In this document: in pieces, positions 1 through 6,765 of the stretch
Layout: each line of letters begins with the position of its first letter
How positions within the stretch are numbered: position 1 is the stretch's first letter
Source: JBMZCV01 sp049613665
GTDB taxonomy: Bacteria > Bacteroidota > Bacteroidia > Chitinophagales > UBA2359
Direction: 5' to 3'
DNA: 11,590 nt
NCBI GenBank assembly: GCA_049613665.1
Contig: JBMZCV010000157.1
Location: 1 to 11,590 of the forward strand
Position numbers and translations under genes: made by a program
Notes under the pieces: model-generated
Told to the model about the DNA's origin: nothing
Databases searched by the model: none
The model's input: only the letters and a program-made list of their open reading frames with translations

Positions 1-43
1 AACAAATGAATAACTTTTTTGCAAAAACTATAATAAACTTACT

Positions 44-59
44 TTACAGTGTACTGTAA
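44..59. repeat. Operator-like palindrome TTACAGT-GT-ACTGTAA
   Basis: Two perfect 7-base arms are separated by GT, giving a compact 16-base dyad of the size bound by dimeric repressors. No gene starts nearby inside the window, so a regulatory role is unproven. A gene left of the window could be the target. Confidence 0.35.
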
Positions 60-102
60 TTTAAATTTTCTAAGGTTTTTGAAAAGTATTAGCCGTTTGT
101 TG

Positions 103-135
103 AGATATGACAGGTTTTTAAAACCTGTCACATCT
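103..135. repeat. Long palindrome around TGACAGGTTTT
   Basis: The core at 108-130 has perfect 11-base arms, TGACAGGTTTT and AAAACCTGTCA, around a single T. Beyond one mismatch the symmetry continues with AGAT and ATCT, so 16-base arms span 103-135. There is no T-run after it on the plus strand and no gene ending beside it, so it reads as a REP-like palindromic element rather than a terminator. Confidence 0.6.
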
Positions 136-318
136 AAGCTCATTTAAAGCTTTTTTTTCAATAACAAGAAAGAAATGACATATTTTTCTAGCCAAAAGAG
201 TCAAATATAAAAAAGAATGGACACTTATTGTATTAGAAATATGCCATTTCTAATACTCTCAAAATTTAAGTAATTGGTATTTTAGCCTTTTTATTCCAAA
301 AAAGCGACAACTCTCGCC

Positions 319-343
319 GTTGCTGTGTGTTATCACCAGCAAC
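319..343. repeat. Inverted repeat GTTGCTG...CAGCAAC
   Basis: GTTGCTG at 319-325 pairs with CAGCAAC at 337-343. With one bulged T the stem extends by GTG/CAC, leaving a TTAT loop. A related sequence, TTGTTGGTGTTATCGCC, occurs at 390-406, which suggests two degenerate copies of the same palindromic unit with a shared GTGTTATC core. Confidence 0.45.
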
Positions 344-487
344 TAAAAGTATAAATAGCGTATTTTAAAGCTCATTTTTTCGTAACAACTTGTTGGTGTT
401 ATCGCCATAGCCGTCAGGACAATGAGTTGAGTTTTTTGTTTTCGATAATATTTACAAAATTTTAGATGAGCGATAATAGGAAAATAA

Positions 488-597
488 GGTGGTAGGCATT
501 TTCAAAATGCCTGCCACCACATATATTTCAAAACAATAACATTTTGAAATAAAAAGCAAATCTTAGGTGGCAGGCACTTCTAAAGTGCCTACTACCT
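488..597. repeat. Cluster of three hairpins, outer two related
   Basis: Three inverted repeats lie in a row. Hairpin one (488-518) has arms GGTGGTAGGCATTTT and AAAATGCCTGCCACC. Hairpin two (524-551) has perfect 10-base arms TATTTCAAAA and TTTTGAAATA. Hairpin three (565-597) has arms AGGTGGCAGGCACTT and AAGTGCCTACTACCT with a three-base loop and two imperfect pairs. The outer two share the GGTGGYAGGCAYTT pattern and are members of one palindrome family. They resemble REP or small MITE-like units; no coding sequence is associated. Confidence 0.6.
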
Positions 598-742
598 CGT
601 TTTACGAAAAAAGTCGCTTTAATCCAATGATATTCATATTGTCGCTTACATTTTTTTGGGAATAATGTCTAATACCTTTTTGGGACATCATAACATTTTT
701 ATGAAACAAACCTTAAAAACTTAAATTATAGTGTACTAAGAT

Positions 743-829
743 GGCCAATATTTGCAAAATTTACGGACTTTTGAACTGAAAAATAGTATGTTTCACTTGC
801 CAAAAGGCGTTTTTTTATTAAGTTCAAAA
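743..829 (+). repeat. Dispersed repeat copy A (hairpin, T-run)
   Basis: The sequence from GGCCAAT at 743 to the T-run ending about 816 reappears in inverted orientation at 9371-9448. Shared blocks include TTTTGAACTGAAAAATAGTA, then CTTG and CAAAAGGCG followed by a T-run. Inside this copy CTTTTG and CAAAAG form a short stem that precedes the T-run, and TTTTGAACT (769-777) can alternatively pair with AGTTCAAAA (821-829). It looks like a mobile or terminator-like palindromic unit. No gene ends upstream of it in the window. Confidence 0.6.
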
Positions 830-930
830 ACAGTTATGCTTAAAAAAAGAGAATAGTCTTGCTTTTTTTCTCAAAGACTTATCACTAAACAATTAATCTT
901 TAGTGGTATAACATATTGAGTGATTTATGC

Positions 931-938
931 TATCTTTG
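931..938 (+). promoter_or_regulatory. TAnnTTTG promoter element before IS1 remnant
   Basis: TATCTTTG matches the Bacteroidota -7 consensus TAnnTTTG and lies 4 bases before the ATG at 943. Initiation would fall at or next to the start codon, giving a leaderless or nearly leaderless message. No well-spaced TTG -33 box is seen; the TTG at 916 is only 12 bases away. Confidence 0.35.
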
Positions 939-942
939 CATT

Positions 943-1209
943 ATGATAACAAATAAAGCAACTTGTCGTAAGTGTAATTCGACAAATCTGGTCAAAAATG
1001 GTTCTAATGGTGTAGGCAATCCAAAAAGCAAATGCAAAGATTGTGGTTTTAGTGGCGTTATTCAAACGAAACGTATAGACGAAGCTACGAAAGAAAAGAT
1101 TGCGAAAGCGTATCAAGAACGAAACAGCCTTCGTGATGTAGGTCGTATCTTCAATGTCTCTCATCAAAGTGTACTTCGTTGGACTAAAAAAAGCGATGAT
1201 ATCTCCTAA
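943..1209 (+). pseudogene. IS1-family InsA-like N-terminal part of transposase
   Basis: This 88-codon frame encodes the DNA-binding half of an IS1-like transposase. It has a zinc-ribbon with two CxxC pairs (CRKC near residues 8-11 and CKDC near residues 30-33), followed by a helix-turn-helix region rich in the pattern SLRDVGRIFNVS...VLRW, as in IS1 InsA. I chose ATG at 943, not the upstream TTG at 916, because family similarity begins with the zinc finger and because a promoter-like element lies between the two. The frame stops at 1207. The second half of the transposase continues in the -1 frame, so the two parts no longer form one protein. A run of seven A (1186-1192) resembles the IS1 slippery site, but a -1 shift there meets TGA at 1197, so programmed frameshifting would not rescue it. 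It is probably a dead element. Confidence 0.75.
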
Positions 1210-1385
1210 GTATAGTAGAAACCTTTTCAGCTTTTGTTGGAGATAAAGTCCTAAAATTAGATGAACTTTGGCTATTTATTCAAAACAAAGGCAATAAATT
1301 TTGGCTTTGGATAGTTTTAGGCCGCAGAACTAGACAAACAGTAACTTGATATTATAAGGCTTTTGGTTGGAGAAGTAAAGCAAAT
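1200..1385 (+). pseudogene. Broken InsB-like catalytic fragment of IS1-family transposase
   Basis: In the frame starting at 1200 the sequence reads SIVETFSAF, then KLDELW, WLWIVLGRRTRQTV. KLDELW corresponds to the EMDEQW segment of IS1 InsB that carries the first catalytic aspartate. A TGA at 1347 interrupts the frame; beyond it GWRSKA still resembles the GDRSK stretch of the family. Similarity then stops, and the rest of the DDE domain, with the other catalytic acidic residues and the right inverted repeat, is absent. The aminotransferase gene starts 33 bases later. This is a truncated, frame-broken remnant, and the deletion that removed its 3' part brought its end next to 1418. Confidence 0.7.
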
Positions 1386-1417
1386 AGAGTAACATTTTAA
1401 ACAAAAAAAATAGAAAC

Positions 1418-2770
1418 ATGAGTAAAACACTAACAAAAAAAAGCGAAAGCGTACAAAACTGCTTAGACCATACGCTATTTTCGTGGTCGGCACAAGGAAA
1501 CCTAAACCCTATTGATGTATCGCACGGAAAAGGCGTATATTTTTGGGACAAAGATGGCAAAAAATACATTGATTTTAGCTCGCAACTCATTTGCGTAAAC
1601 ATCGGACACGGACACCCAAAAGTAGCCGAAGCCGTTGCCAAACAAATGTCGCAAGTGAGCTTTGTATCGCCGAGTATGGCTACCGATGTGCGTGGCGAGT
1701 TGGGCAAAAAACTAGCGGAAATCTCACCAGGCCGCCTCACAAAAAGTTTCTTCACTTTGGGCGGTGCCGATGCTATCGAAAACGCCATCAAAGCGGCACG
1801 ATTATATACAGGCCGCCACAAAATCATTACGCAATATCGCTCCTATCACGGTGCTACTTACGGTGCAATGTCGGCTGGTGGCGACCCTCGCCGTCACTTA
1901 GTAGATAGTCAGGCGATGCCCAATGTCGTGCATGTCGAAAATCCATATTTCTACCGCTGTCCGTGGAATAGCGAAACGGCCGAAGAATGCGGAATCAGAG
2001 CTGCCGAAAATTTGGAACGCATCATCAGATACGAAAATCCGAATAGCGTAGCAGCGATTTTGATGGAAGGTGAAAGCGGCACAAGCGGCTGCATCAAATA
2101 TCCGCCAAACTACTGGAAGCTAGTGAAAGAGATAGCCGACAAATACGGTATTCTCACGATTTGCGATGAAGTAATGAGCGGTTTTGGACGTACAGGTGAG
2201 TGGTTTGGTGCGACCTATCACGGACTTGAGCCAGATATGATTTGTGCTGCGAAAGGCTTAACTTCTGCTTATTTGCCTTTGGGTGCGTTGATTGTTACTG
2301 ACGAAATTGCAGCTTATTTCGACGACAATTATATGCCTTTGGGTTTGACATATTCGGCACATCCTGTTTCGTGTGCAGCAGCTTTGGCGGTGCTAAAAGT
2401 GTATGAAGACGAAAATTTGCTCGAAAACACAAAGAAAATGAGCATTTATATGGAACAACAAGTAGCTAAACTAAAAGAAAAGCATCCATCTTTGGGCGAT
2501 TTCCGAAATACAGGTTTGCTCGGCTGCATAGAAGTCGTAAAAAATAGAGAAACAAGAGAGCCTGTCGCTCCGTGGAATGGTTCGGGTGCTGATATGCACA
2601 TCAATAAGTTGATGGCGGCCAAAATCAGAGAGTTAGGAATGTTTACTTTCGTGAAATGGAGTTACATTTTTATCGCTCCTCCACTTTGCGTTACCGAAGC
2701 AGAAATTGATGAAGGCCTGGCGATTATTTCGGCTGCTTTGAGCATTGCTGATGAATATTATGAAGGCTAA
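1418..2770 (+). CDS. Class III PLP-dependent aminotransferase, possibly beta-alanine/omega-amino acid type
   Basis: The 450-residue product is a complete class III (omega) aminotransferase of usual length. Visible family features are the GGADAIENA phosphate-binding segment (about 115-123), YHG (143-145) that stacks on the cofactor, an EGE at 217-219, the DEVMSGFGRTG block (250-260) with Asp250 contacting the pyridine nitrogen, and Lys279 in AAKGLTS as the Schiff-base lysine. Such enzymes move an amino group from omega-amino acids such as beta-alanine, taurine or 4-aminobutyrate to pyruvate or 2-oxoglutarate in the cytosol. The substrate cannot be read from sequence. Beta-alanine is favoured because a malonate-semialdehyde-type dehydrogenase and a beta-ureidopropionase-like amidase lie in the same window. 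ATG at 1418 follows an A-rich leader without Shine-Dalgarno, usual for Bacteroidota. The gene stands alone: a transposase remnant precedes it and a terminator follows. Taurine-pyruvate transaminase is the main alternative. Confidence 0.85.
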   Translation: MSKTLTKKSESVQNCLDHTLFSWSAQGNLNPIDVSHGKGVYFWDKDGKKYIDFSSQLICVNIGHGHPKVAEAVAKQMSQVSFVSPSMATDVRGELGKKLAEISPGRLTKSFFTLGGADAIENAIKAARLYTGRHKIITQYRSYHGATYGAMSAGGDPRRHLVDSQAMPNVVHVENPYFYRCPWNSETAEECGIRAAENLERIIRYENPNSVAAILMEGESGTSGCIKYPPNYWKLVKEIADKYGILTICDEVMSGFGRTGEWFGATYHGLEPDMICAAKGLTSAYLPLGALIVTDEIAAYFDDNYMPLGLTYSAHPVSCAAALAVLKVYEDENLLENTKKMSIYMEQQVAKLKEKHPSLGDFRNTGLLGCIEVVKNRETREPVAPWNGSGADMHINKLMAAKIRELGMFTFVKWSYIFIAPPLCVTEAEIDEGLAIISAALSIADEYYEG

Positions 2771-2781
2771 ACTTTAGCTAA

Positions 2782-2869
2782 TAGGCTGTTTACATCTTAT
2801 TTTTGATGCTGAGAAAAAGCATTTTTTTTAGTAGCTTTTTTTGCCAAAAAATAAAATTTAAACAGCCTA
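2782..2869 (+). terminator. Terminator of the aminotransferase gene
   Basis: A short stem ATGCT (2806-2810) and AGCAT (2818-2822) is followed by eight T (2822-2829), a simple intrinsic terminator 35 bases after the stop codon. It is nested inside a perfect 11-base inverted repeat, TAGGCTGTTTA (2782-2792) and TAAACAGCCTA (2859-2869), which could form a larger closing stem. Confidence 0.6.
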
Positions 2870-2970
2870 CTAAATAAGCATAAAAGTGATAAAATGTTTT
2901 TTTTTTACCAAAAAATACCTATATTCAACATGCAAGTTGAAAAAAGTAAAGTAAATGCCAAACACTATTT

Positions 2971-3021
2971 AAATAATAGGACGAATTGCTCAACACCTTG
3001 AATTTTAGTGTGTTAGCTTTC
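2971..3021 (+). repeat. Dispersed repeat copy 1 (AATAATAGGACGA...GTGTTAGCTTTC)
   Basis: This roughly 50-base sequence recurs in direct orientation at 9521-9571. Conserved blocks are AATAATAGGACGA, a TTG, and GTGTTAGYTTTC, with a variable middle. It lies in the 386-base spacer between the aminotransferase and mrdA. Apart from this copy and the terminator, that spacer shows only A/T runs. Confidence 0.6.
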
Positions 3022-3156
3022 TATAACTATTTAGTTGTGTTTTTTTAGTTAAAATTGCCACAACATAAATCATTACAAAGCAGTAAATGAAGCTTCATTT
3101 ATTATTTTACGCAATTTAGTTTCAGATATATCACCTATTTTAACGCCTGTTTTATT

Positions 3157-4974
3157 TTGGAAAATAAAAGTATTAGAGTTTTTGTTATTCAGTCTATTTT
3201 TGTTTTAGTAGCTATTGTTTTTCTCATTCGTTTGTTTACAATGCAAGGCTTGGCCAATGACTATAAAGAGTCGGCAAAAGACAATGTAGTGCGAGAAAAA
3301 ACAATTTATCCATCAAGAGGTCTCATCTTAGACCGCAACAATAAGCTTATTGTAAATAATGAAGCGGTTTATGACTTAGTTGTCATTCCGAGACAAGCTA
3401 AATTGCAAGACACTACAAAATTGTGCAAGTTGTTGGGCATCAACCGAGAAGATTTCGATAAAAGTGTCAGACGGATGAAAGCTTCTAAAGGATATAGTTC
3501 GTATCGCCCGCAGGTGTTATTTAAGCAAATTCCAGCCGATGTTTATGCACGCACACAAGAATATTTATATCAATTTCCAGGATTTTATCCGCAGGTGCGA
3601 ACCGTTAGACGATATTCACGCCGTAGTGCTGCACACATTTTAGGCTACATTGGCGAGGTAAATTCTAGACAAGTAGATACGATTGATTATTACAAAATGG
3701 GTGATTATATCGGTATCAGTGGTATAGAACGGACTTATGAAAATGTGTTGCGAGGGCAAAAAGGTTCACGACATGTTATTGTTGATGTGCATAACCGAGA
3801 AATTGGAACTTACAAAGATGGAGAAAATGATGTAGAAGCACAGGCTGGCTACAACCTAAATTTGACGATTGACATTGATTTGCAAGAATATGCCGAACAA
3901 CTCATGGGCAACAAAAAAGGAAGTGTAGTAGCTATCGAACCCACAACAGGCGAAATTTTGGCTTTGGTAAGTAGTCCGACTTACGACCCAAATTGGCTCA
4001 CGGGGCGTATTAGGGGCGAAGGCATGAAAATGCTACAAGCTGATACACTCAAACCTTTGTTCAATCGTGCTTTGATGGCATATTATCCTCCAGGTTCTAC
4101 TTTCAAACCTGTGATGGCTTTGTTGGCTTTGCAAGAAAATGTAGTTGGCCCAAATTATTATTATGGTTGTGCAGGCGGATACCGTCTTGGGCGTTTGACA
4201 GTAGGTTGTCACGGACACGCTTCTTGCGGTACGGTAGCTTCGGCAGTACAGCACTCTTGTAATGCCTATTTTTGTCATTTGTTTAAACTTTTTATTGAGC
4301 AAGACCAATACGACAATGTTGCAGAAGGTTTGTCGGAATGGCATAATTACCTCAATCAATTTAGCTTAGGTCAGCGTATTCCTATTGATTTGCCAAATGT
4401 TTTGAAAGGTTATGTACCAGCTCCAGACCGCTACAATCGTATGTATGGCAAAAATCGTTGGCGAGCAAGTACTATTATTTCGCTCGGAATAGGGCAAGGA
4501 GAATTGGGCGTTACGCCTTTGCAGTTGGCAAATATGACAGCTATTATTGCAAATAGAGGAGAGTATTATCACCCTCATGTTGTGCGTCCTTTGCCACAAG
4601 ATACTTTTAGTTTATATAAACAAAAACAACAAGCAACAATCAAAAAGAAACACTTTGAAACCATTGTCGATGGTATGGAGCAGGTAGTATTGGCAGGTAC
4701 GGCTCGTGTTGCACAAATTCCAGAAATTAGTATTTGCGGAAAAACAGGAACAGCCGAAAATCCACATGGAAAAGACCACTCTTTGTTTATCAGTTTTGCT
4801 CCAAAAAGCAACTCCAAAATAGCGATAGCCGTAATGGTAGAAAATGGTGGTTTTGGTTCTACTTATGCCGCTCCAATTGCGAGCTTGATGACCGAAAAAT
4901 ATTTGAATGGCTCTATTAGCGAAAAACGACAACGTCTCGAAAAACGCATTTTAGATGCTGACTTACTTCATTAA
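3157..4974 (+). CDS. mrdA: Penicillin-binding protein 2 (peptidoglycan DD-transpeptidase)
   Basis: The 605-residue product is a class B penicillin-binding protein of the PBP2/MrdA type, which crosslinks peptidoglycan for side-wall elongation together with RodA. A single membrane anchor spans about residues 8-27. The dimerisation/pedestal domain follows, with YPSRGLILDRN near 51-61 and GISGIERTYE near 186-195. The transpeptidase domain from about 250 carries all three motifs: STFK (Ser314 nucleophile, Lys317), SCN (367-369) and KTG (529-531). The start is TTG at 3157. There is no in-frame ATG between it and the TGA at 3088, and the first internal Met (residue 29) would remove the anchor. No clear ribosome binding site is seen, as is common in this phylum. 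cmk follows after 51 bases without a terminator, so the two are probably cotranscribed. The usual mreBCD/rodA neighbours are not present in this window. Confidence 0.93.
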   Translation: MENKSIRVFVIQSIFVLVAIVFLIRLFTMQGLANDYKESAKDNVVREKTIYPSRGLILDRNNKLIVNNEAVYDLVVIPRQAKLQDTTKLCKLLGINREDFDKSVRRMKASKGYSSYRPQVLFKQIPADVYARTQEYLYQFPGFYPQVRTVRRYSRRSAAHILGYIGEVNSRQVDTIDYYKMGDYIGISGIERTYENVLRGQKGSRHVIVDVHNREIGTYKDGENDVEAQAGYNLNLTIDIDLQEYAEQLMGNKKGSVVAIEPTTGEILALVSSPTYDPNWLTGRIRGEGMKMLQADTLKPLFNRALMAYYPPGSTFKPVMALLALQENVVGPNYYYGCAGGYRLGRLTVGCHGHASCGTVASAVQHSCNAYFCHLFKLFIEQDQYDNVAEGLSEWHNYLNQFSLGQRIPIDLPNVLKGYVPAPDRYNRMYGKNRWRASTIISLGIGQGELGVTPLQLANMTAIIANRGEYYHPHVVRPLPQDTFSLYKQKQQATIKKKHFETIVDGMEQVVLAGTARVAQIPEISICGKTGTAENPHGKDHSLFISFAPKSNSKIAIAVMVENGGFGSTYAAPIASLMTEKYLNGSISEKRQRLEKRILDADLLH

Positions 4975-5025
4975 AAAAAATGTAAAACAACTAATTTTTC
5001 ATTCTGACTAAAACATACTTTTATC

Positions 5026-5724
5026 TTGAATAAAAAAATTATTATCGCCATAGATGGACACGCTTCTTGTGGCAAAAGTACCTTAGCCAAAACAATAGCT
5101 AAAAACTTGGAATACATTTATCTCGATTCAGGAGCAATGTACCGAGCTGTTACTTTATACGTTATCGAAAATGGCGTTGATATTTTGGACAAAAAAAGCT
5201 TACTAAACGCTTTGCAAAACATCAATGTTAGCTTTCAATACAATGCCAAAACACAACAATCAGATACTTACTTGAACGAAAAAAACGTAGAGCAAGAAAT
5301 AAGAAGCAAAAAAGTAGCACAAAGAGTGAGTGAAGTTGCTACGATGGCTGAAATACGACGTTTTTTAGTAAAACAACAGCGACAGATTGGCGAAAATAGA
5401 GGTTTGGTATGCGATGGAAGAGACATCGGAACAGTTGTTTTTCCAGATGCAGAGCTAAAAATATTTTTGACAGCCAATTTAATCACAAGAACACAACGAC
5501 GCTACGATGAGTTGCAAGGCAAAGGTATTGTGATGACAGCAGCCGAAATTTCTGACAATTTGCAACAGCGAGATTTCATAGATTCTACTAGGGCAGTATC
5601 GCCTTTGCGAAAAGCAGAAGATGCTATCGTTTTAGATAATTCAAATTTGAATAGGGCAGAGCAATTGCAAACAGTTTTGGAGTGGGTAAATGCTTTGCTT
5701 TTTGATGAAAAGGCAATTTGCTAA
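5026..5724 (+). CDS. cmk: Cytidylate kinase
   Basis: The 232-residue product phosphorylates CMP and dCMP to the diphosphates using ATP in the cytosol, for nucleotide supply and salvage. The P-loop GHASCGKS lies at 11-18, DSGAMYR at 34-40 and the GRDIGTVVFPDA signature at 131-142. DSTRAVSPL at 186-194 followed by AEDA at 197-200 forms the lid and CMP-binding arginine region. Length and motif order are those of bacterial Cmk. The start is TTG at 5026: a stop lies in frame at 5005, no ATG occurs between, and the protein must begin just before the IIIAIDG strand. The gene is probably cotranscribed with mrdA. It is followed by 115 AT-rich bases before the tRNA promoter, with no convincing terminator. 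Confidence 0.95.
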   Translation: MNKKIIIAIDGHASCGKSTLAKTIAKNLEYIYLDSGAMYRAVTLYVIENGVDILDKKSLLNALQNINVSFQYNAKTQQSDTYLNEKNVEQEIRSKKVAQRVSEVATMAEIRRFLVKQQRQIGENRGLVCDGRDIGTVVFPDAELKIFLTANLITRTQRRYDELQGKGIVMTAAEISDNLQQRDFIDSTRAVSPLRKAEDAIVLDNSNLNRAEQLQTVLEWVNALLFDEKAIC

Positions 5725-5814
5725 CGAAAAAGATGCTTAAAAAGAGTGAGTAAAAATAAAAATGCTTTGTTTTCTTAATAAAAAAATAATTTTTGAAACT
5801 TTTTTCCTCTAAAA

Positions 5815-5846
5815 TTTCTTTATTAAGATGAAAAGCTGTATTTTTG
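5815..5846 (+). promoter_or_regulatory. Promoter of tRNA-Arg
   Basis: TATTTTTG at 5839-5846 fits the Bacteroidota -7 consensus TAnnTTTG. About 20 bases upstream TTTC (5815-5818) is an imperfect -33 element. The tRNA begins 31 bases after the -7 box, leaving a short 5' leader. There is no other gene between, so this promoter serves the tRNA. Confidence 0.55.
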
Positions 5847-5877
5847 CACCCAAATTAGCTGAGAAAGTTAATAAACT

Positions 5878-5951
5878 GGTTCCATAGCTCAGCTGGATAG
5901 AGCAACTGCCTTCTAAGCAGTCGGTCACAGGTTCGAATCCTGTTGGAATCA
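5878..5951 (+). tRNA. tRNA-Arg (anticodon TCT)
   Basis: A complete cloverleaf is visible. The acceptor stem pairs GGTTCCA (5878-5884) with TGGAATC (5944-5950), including one G-U, and A5951 is the discriminator. The D-arm runs GCTC...GAGC. The anticodon stem ACTGC/GCAGT encloses loop CTTCTAA with anticodon TCT at 5912-5914. The T-arm is ACAGG-TTCGAAT-CCTGT. CCA is not encoded. It reads AGA codons for arginine. A promoter precedes it and a terminator follows, so it is a single-gene unit. The three-gene defence-like module starts about 100 bases downstream. Confidence 0.96.
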
Positions 5952-5959
5952 CAAAAAAG

Positions 5960-5990
5960 GCGATAACTTAATTGAGTTATTGCTTTTTTT
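5960..5990 (+). terminator. Terminator of tRNA-Arg
   Basis: GCGATAACT (5960-5968) pairs with AGTTATTGC (5975-5983) over 9 positions, including one G-U, and seven T follow. The A-run before the stem can pair with the T-run, making the stem nearly bidirectional. Confidence 0.85.
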
Positions 5991-6053
5991 ATATGTTTAA
6001 ACCTAAAAAAATGAAAAAGTGTTGCTTTACTTACCTAAAAGCCTTATAATTAC

Positions 6054-6641
6054 ATGATAGATAAAAAGCGTTTGATAGGCTTTCATGGAACTAATTTTTT
6101 TTTAGCTAGAAAAATAGTTACTGATAAATTTACTGCTCAACATAATCCAAAACACTGGCTTGGACAAGGTATTTACTTGTTTGAGGAAGAATATCTTGCA
6201 AAGTGGTGGGCAGAGGGAAAATTTAAATATCAAAAAAGTGCGATAATAAAAGTTACTATTGAAGCTTTAGAAAGTCAAATCTTAAACTTAGATACTCAAA
6301 AAGGAATGACTTTTTTTCGCCAAAAAATAAAAGAATTACTAATATCTAACAATAATTTGAAAAAAAGCCTATCATTTAGTCGGAAAACACCATATAAAAA
6401 TATATGTTTATTATTAGATTTGATAAAAAAAGAACTTGGTATAAAAGTAATCATTGGTACTTTTGTTAAATCAAATCCTACTTATGCAGAAGATAAAGAG
6501 TATTATTTTTTTCAAAAAAGACATTCGCTTCCATCTACTCTTTTCTATGCAAATTATGATGAAACTCAAATATGTCTAACAGATGAAAGTGTAGTCATTA
6601 ACAAGGAAATATTATCACAAAATGAACAAAAATGGCAATAA
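6054..6641 (+). CDS. ADP-ribosyltransferase-like toxin, CmdT-like (first gene of TAC module)
   Basis: The 195-residue product has no signal peptide or membrane segment. Its N-terminal half shows a PARP/diphtheria-toxin-type ADP-ribosyltransferase pattern. FHGTN gives a conserved His11, a helix follows, then LGQGIYLF with Tyr41, then AKWWA and a strand AIIKVTIE (63-70) leading to LNLD. The third catalytic position (Glu or Gln) would lie in DETQICLTDE (169-178), with Glu170, Gln172 or Glu178 as candidates. Such folds move ADP-ribose from NAD+ to protein or nucleic acid. The next two genes are a small protein and a SecB-like chaperone. By analogy with CmdTAC, where CmdT modifies mRNA and blocks translation during phage infection, I infer a toxin. 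The ATG at 6054 is the only usable start, since the next Met is residue 85. G+C is very low (15 of 60 bases at 6241-6300). It could also be an ART toxin with a protein target. Confidence 0.7.
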   Translation: MIDKKRLIGFHGTNFFLARKIVTDKFTAQHNPKHWLGQGIYLFEEEYLAKWWAEGKFKYQKSAIIKVTIEALESQILNLDTQKGMTFFRQKIKELLISNNNLKKSLSFSRKTPYKNICLLLDLIKKELGIKVIIGTFVKSNPTYAEDKEYYFFQKRHSLPSTLFYANYDETQICLTDESVVINKEILSQNEQKWQ

Positions 6642-6720
6642 ACTTGTTTAATTATGCAATTAGTTGAAAAGTAAATTAACTTCGTTTTAAAGCTAATACC
6701 TTGATTGCCAATGTGTTAGA

Positions 6721-6765
6721 AATTAATTAACCTTTAATTAAAGTGGTGTTTAACACTTAGTTAAA
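6721..6765 (+). promoter_or_regulatory. Possible operator/promoter region before the antitoxin gene
   Basis: The 138-base gap between the toxin and antitoxin genes holds stacked dyads. CTTTAATTAAAG (6732-6743) is a perfect 12-base palindrome. GTGTT-T-AACAC (6746-6756) lies beside it and, allowing one bulged G, extends to AAGTG...CACTT. TTAA steps flank both. Such dyads ahead of an antitoxin gene often bind the antitoxin itself. No consensus TAnnTTTG is present, so a separate promoter is only suspected. Confidence 0.35.

Larger units (their letters stand above)
1..942. other. Gene-free stretch rich in palindromes
   Basis: No reading frame here looks like a protein on either strand. The stretch is AT-rich and contains at least six inverted repeats, listed separately, and one member of a dispersed repeat family. 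The rest, for example 140-300 and 600-740, shows only A/T runs. It may be a decayed region or a landing area for small repeats next to the IS1 remnant at 943. Confidence 0.7.

Noticed and set aside
488..597. CRISPR array
   Set aside because: The repeated units are palindromes with two related copies only, no regular spacers and no cas genes nearby.
1330..1827. 165-residue open frame on the minus strand overlapping the aminotransferase gene
   Set aside because: It is antisense to a clearly conserved enzyme, has unnatural composition and no motif. It is a shadow frame.
6011..6049. Twelve-codon frame MKKCCFTYLKAL ahead of the ART-like gene
   Set aside because: It is very short, in a different frame from the toxin, and without any supporting signal. 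It could be a leader peptide but nothing shows it.
6022..6050. TTGCTT and TATAAT with a 17-base spacing just before the ART-like gene
   Set aside because: It matches the E. coli sigma-70 consensus, but Bacteroidota promoters use TAnnTTTG, and initiation would fall inside the reading frame whose only usable start is 6054. Probably coincidence in AT-rich DNA.
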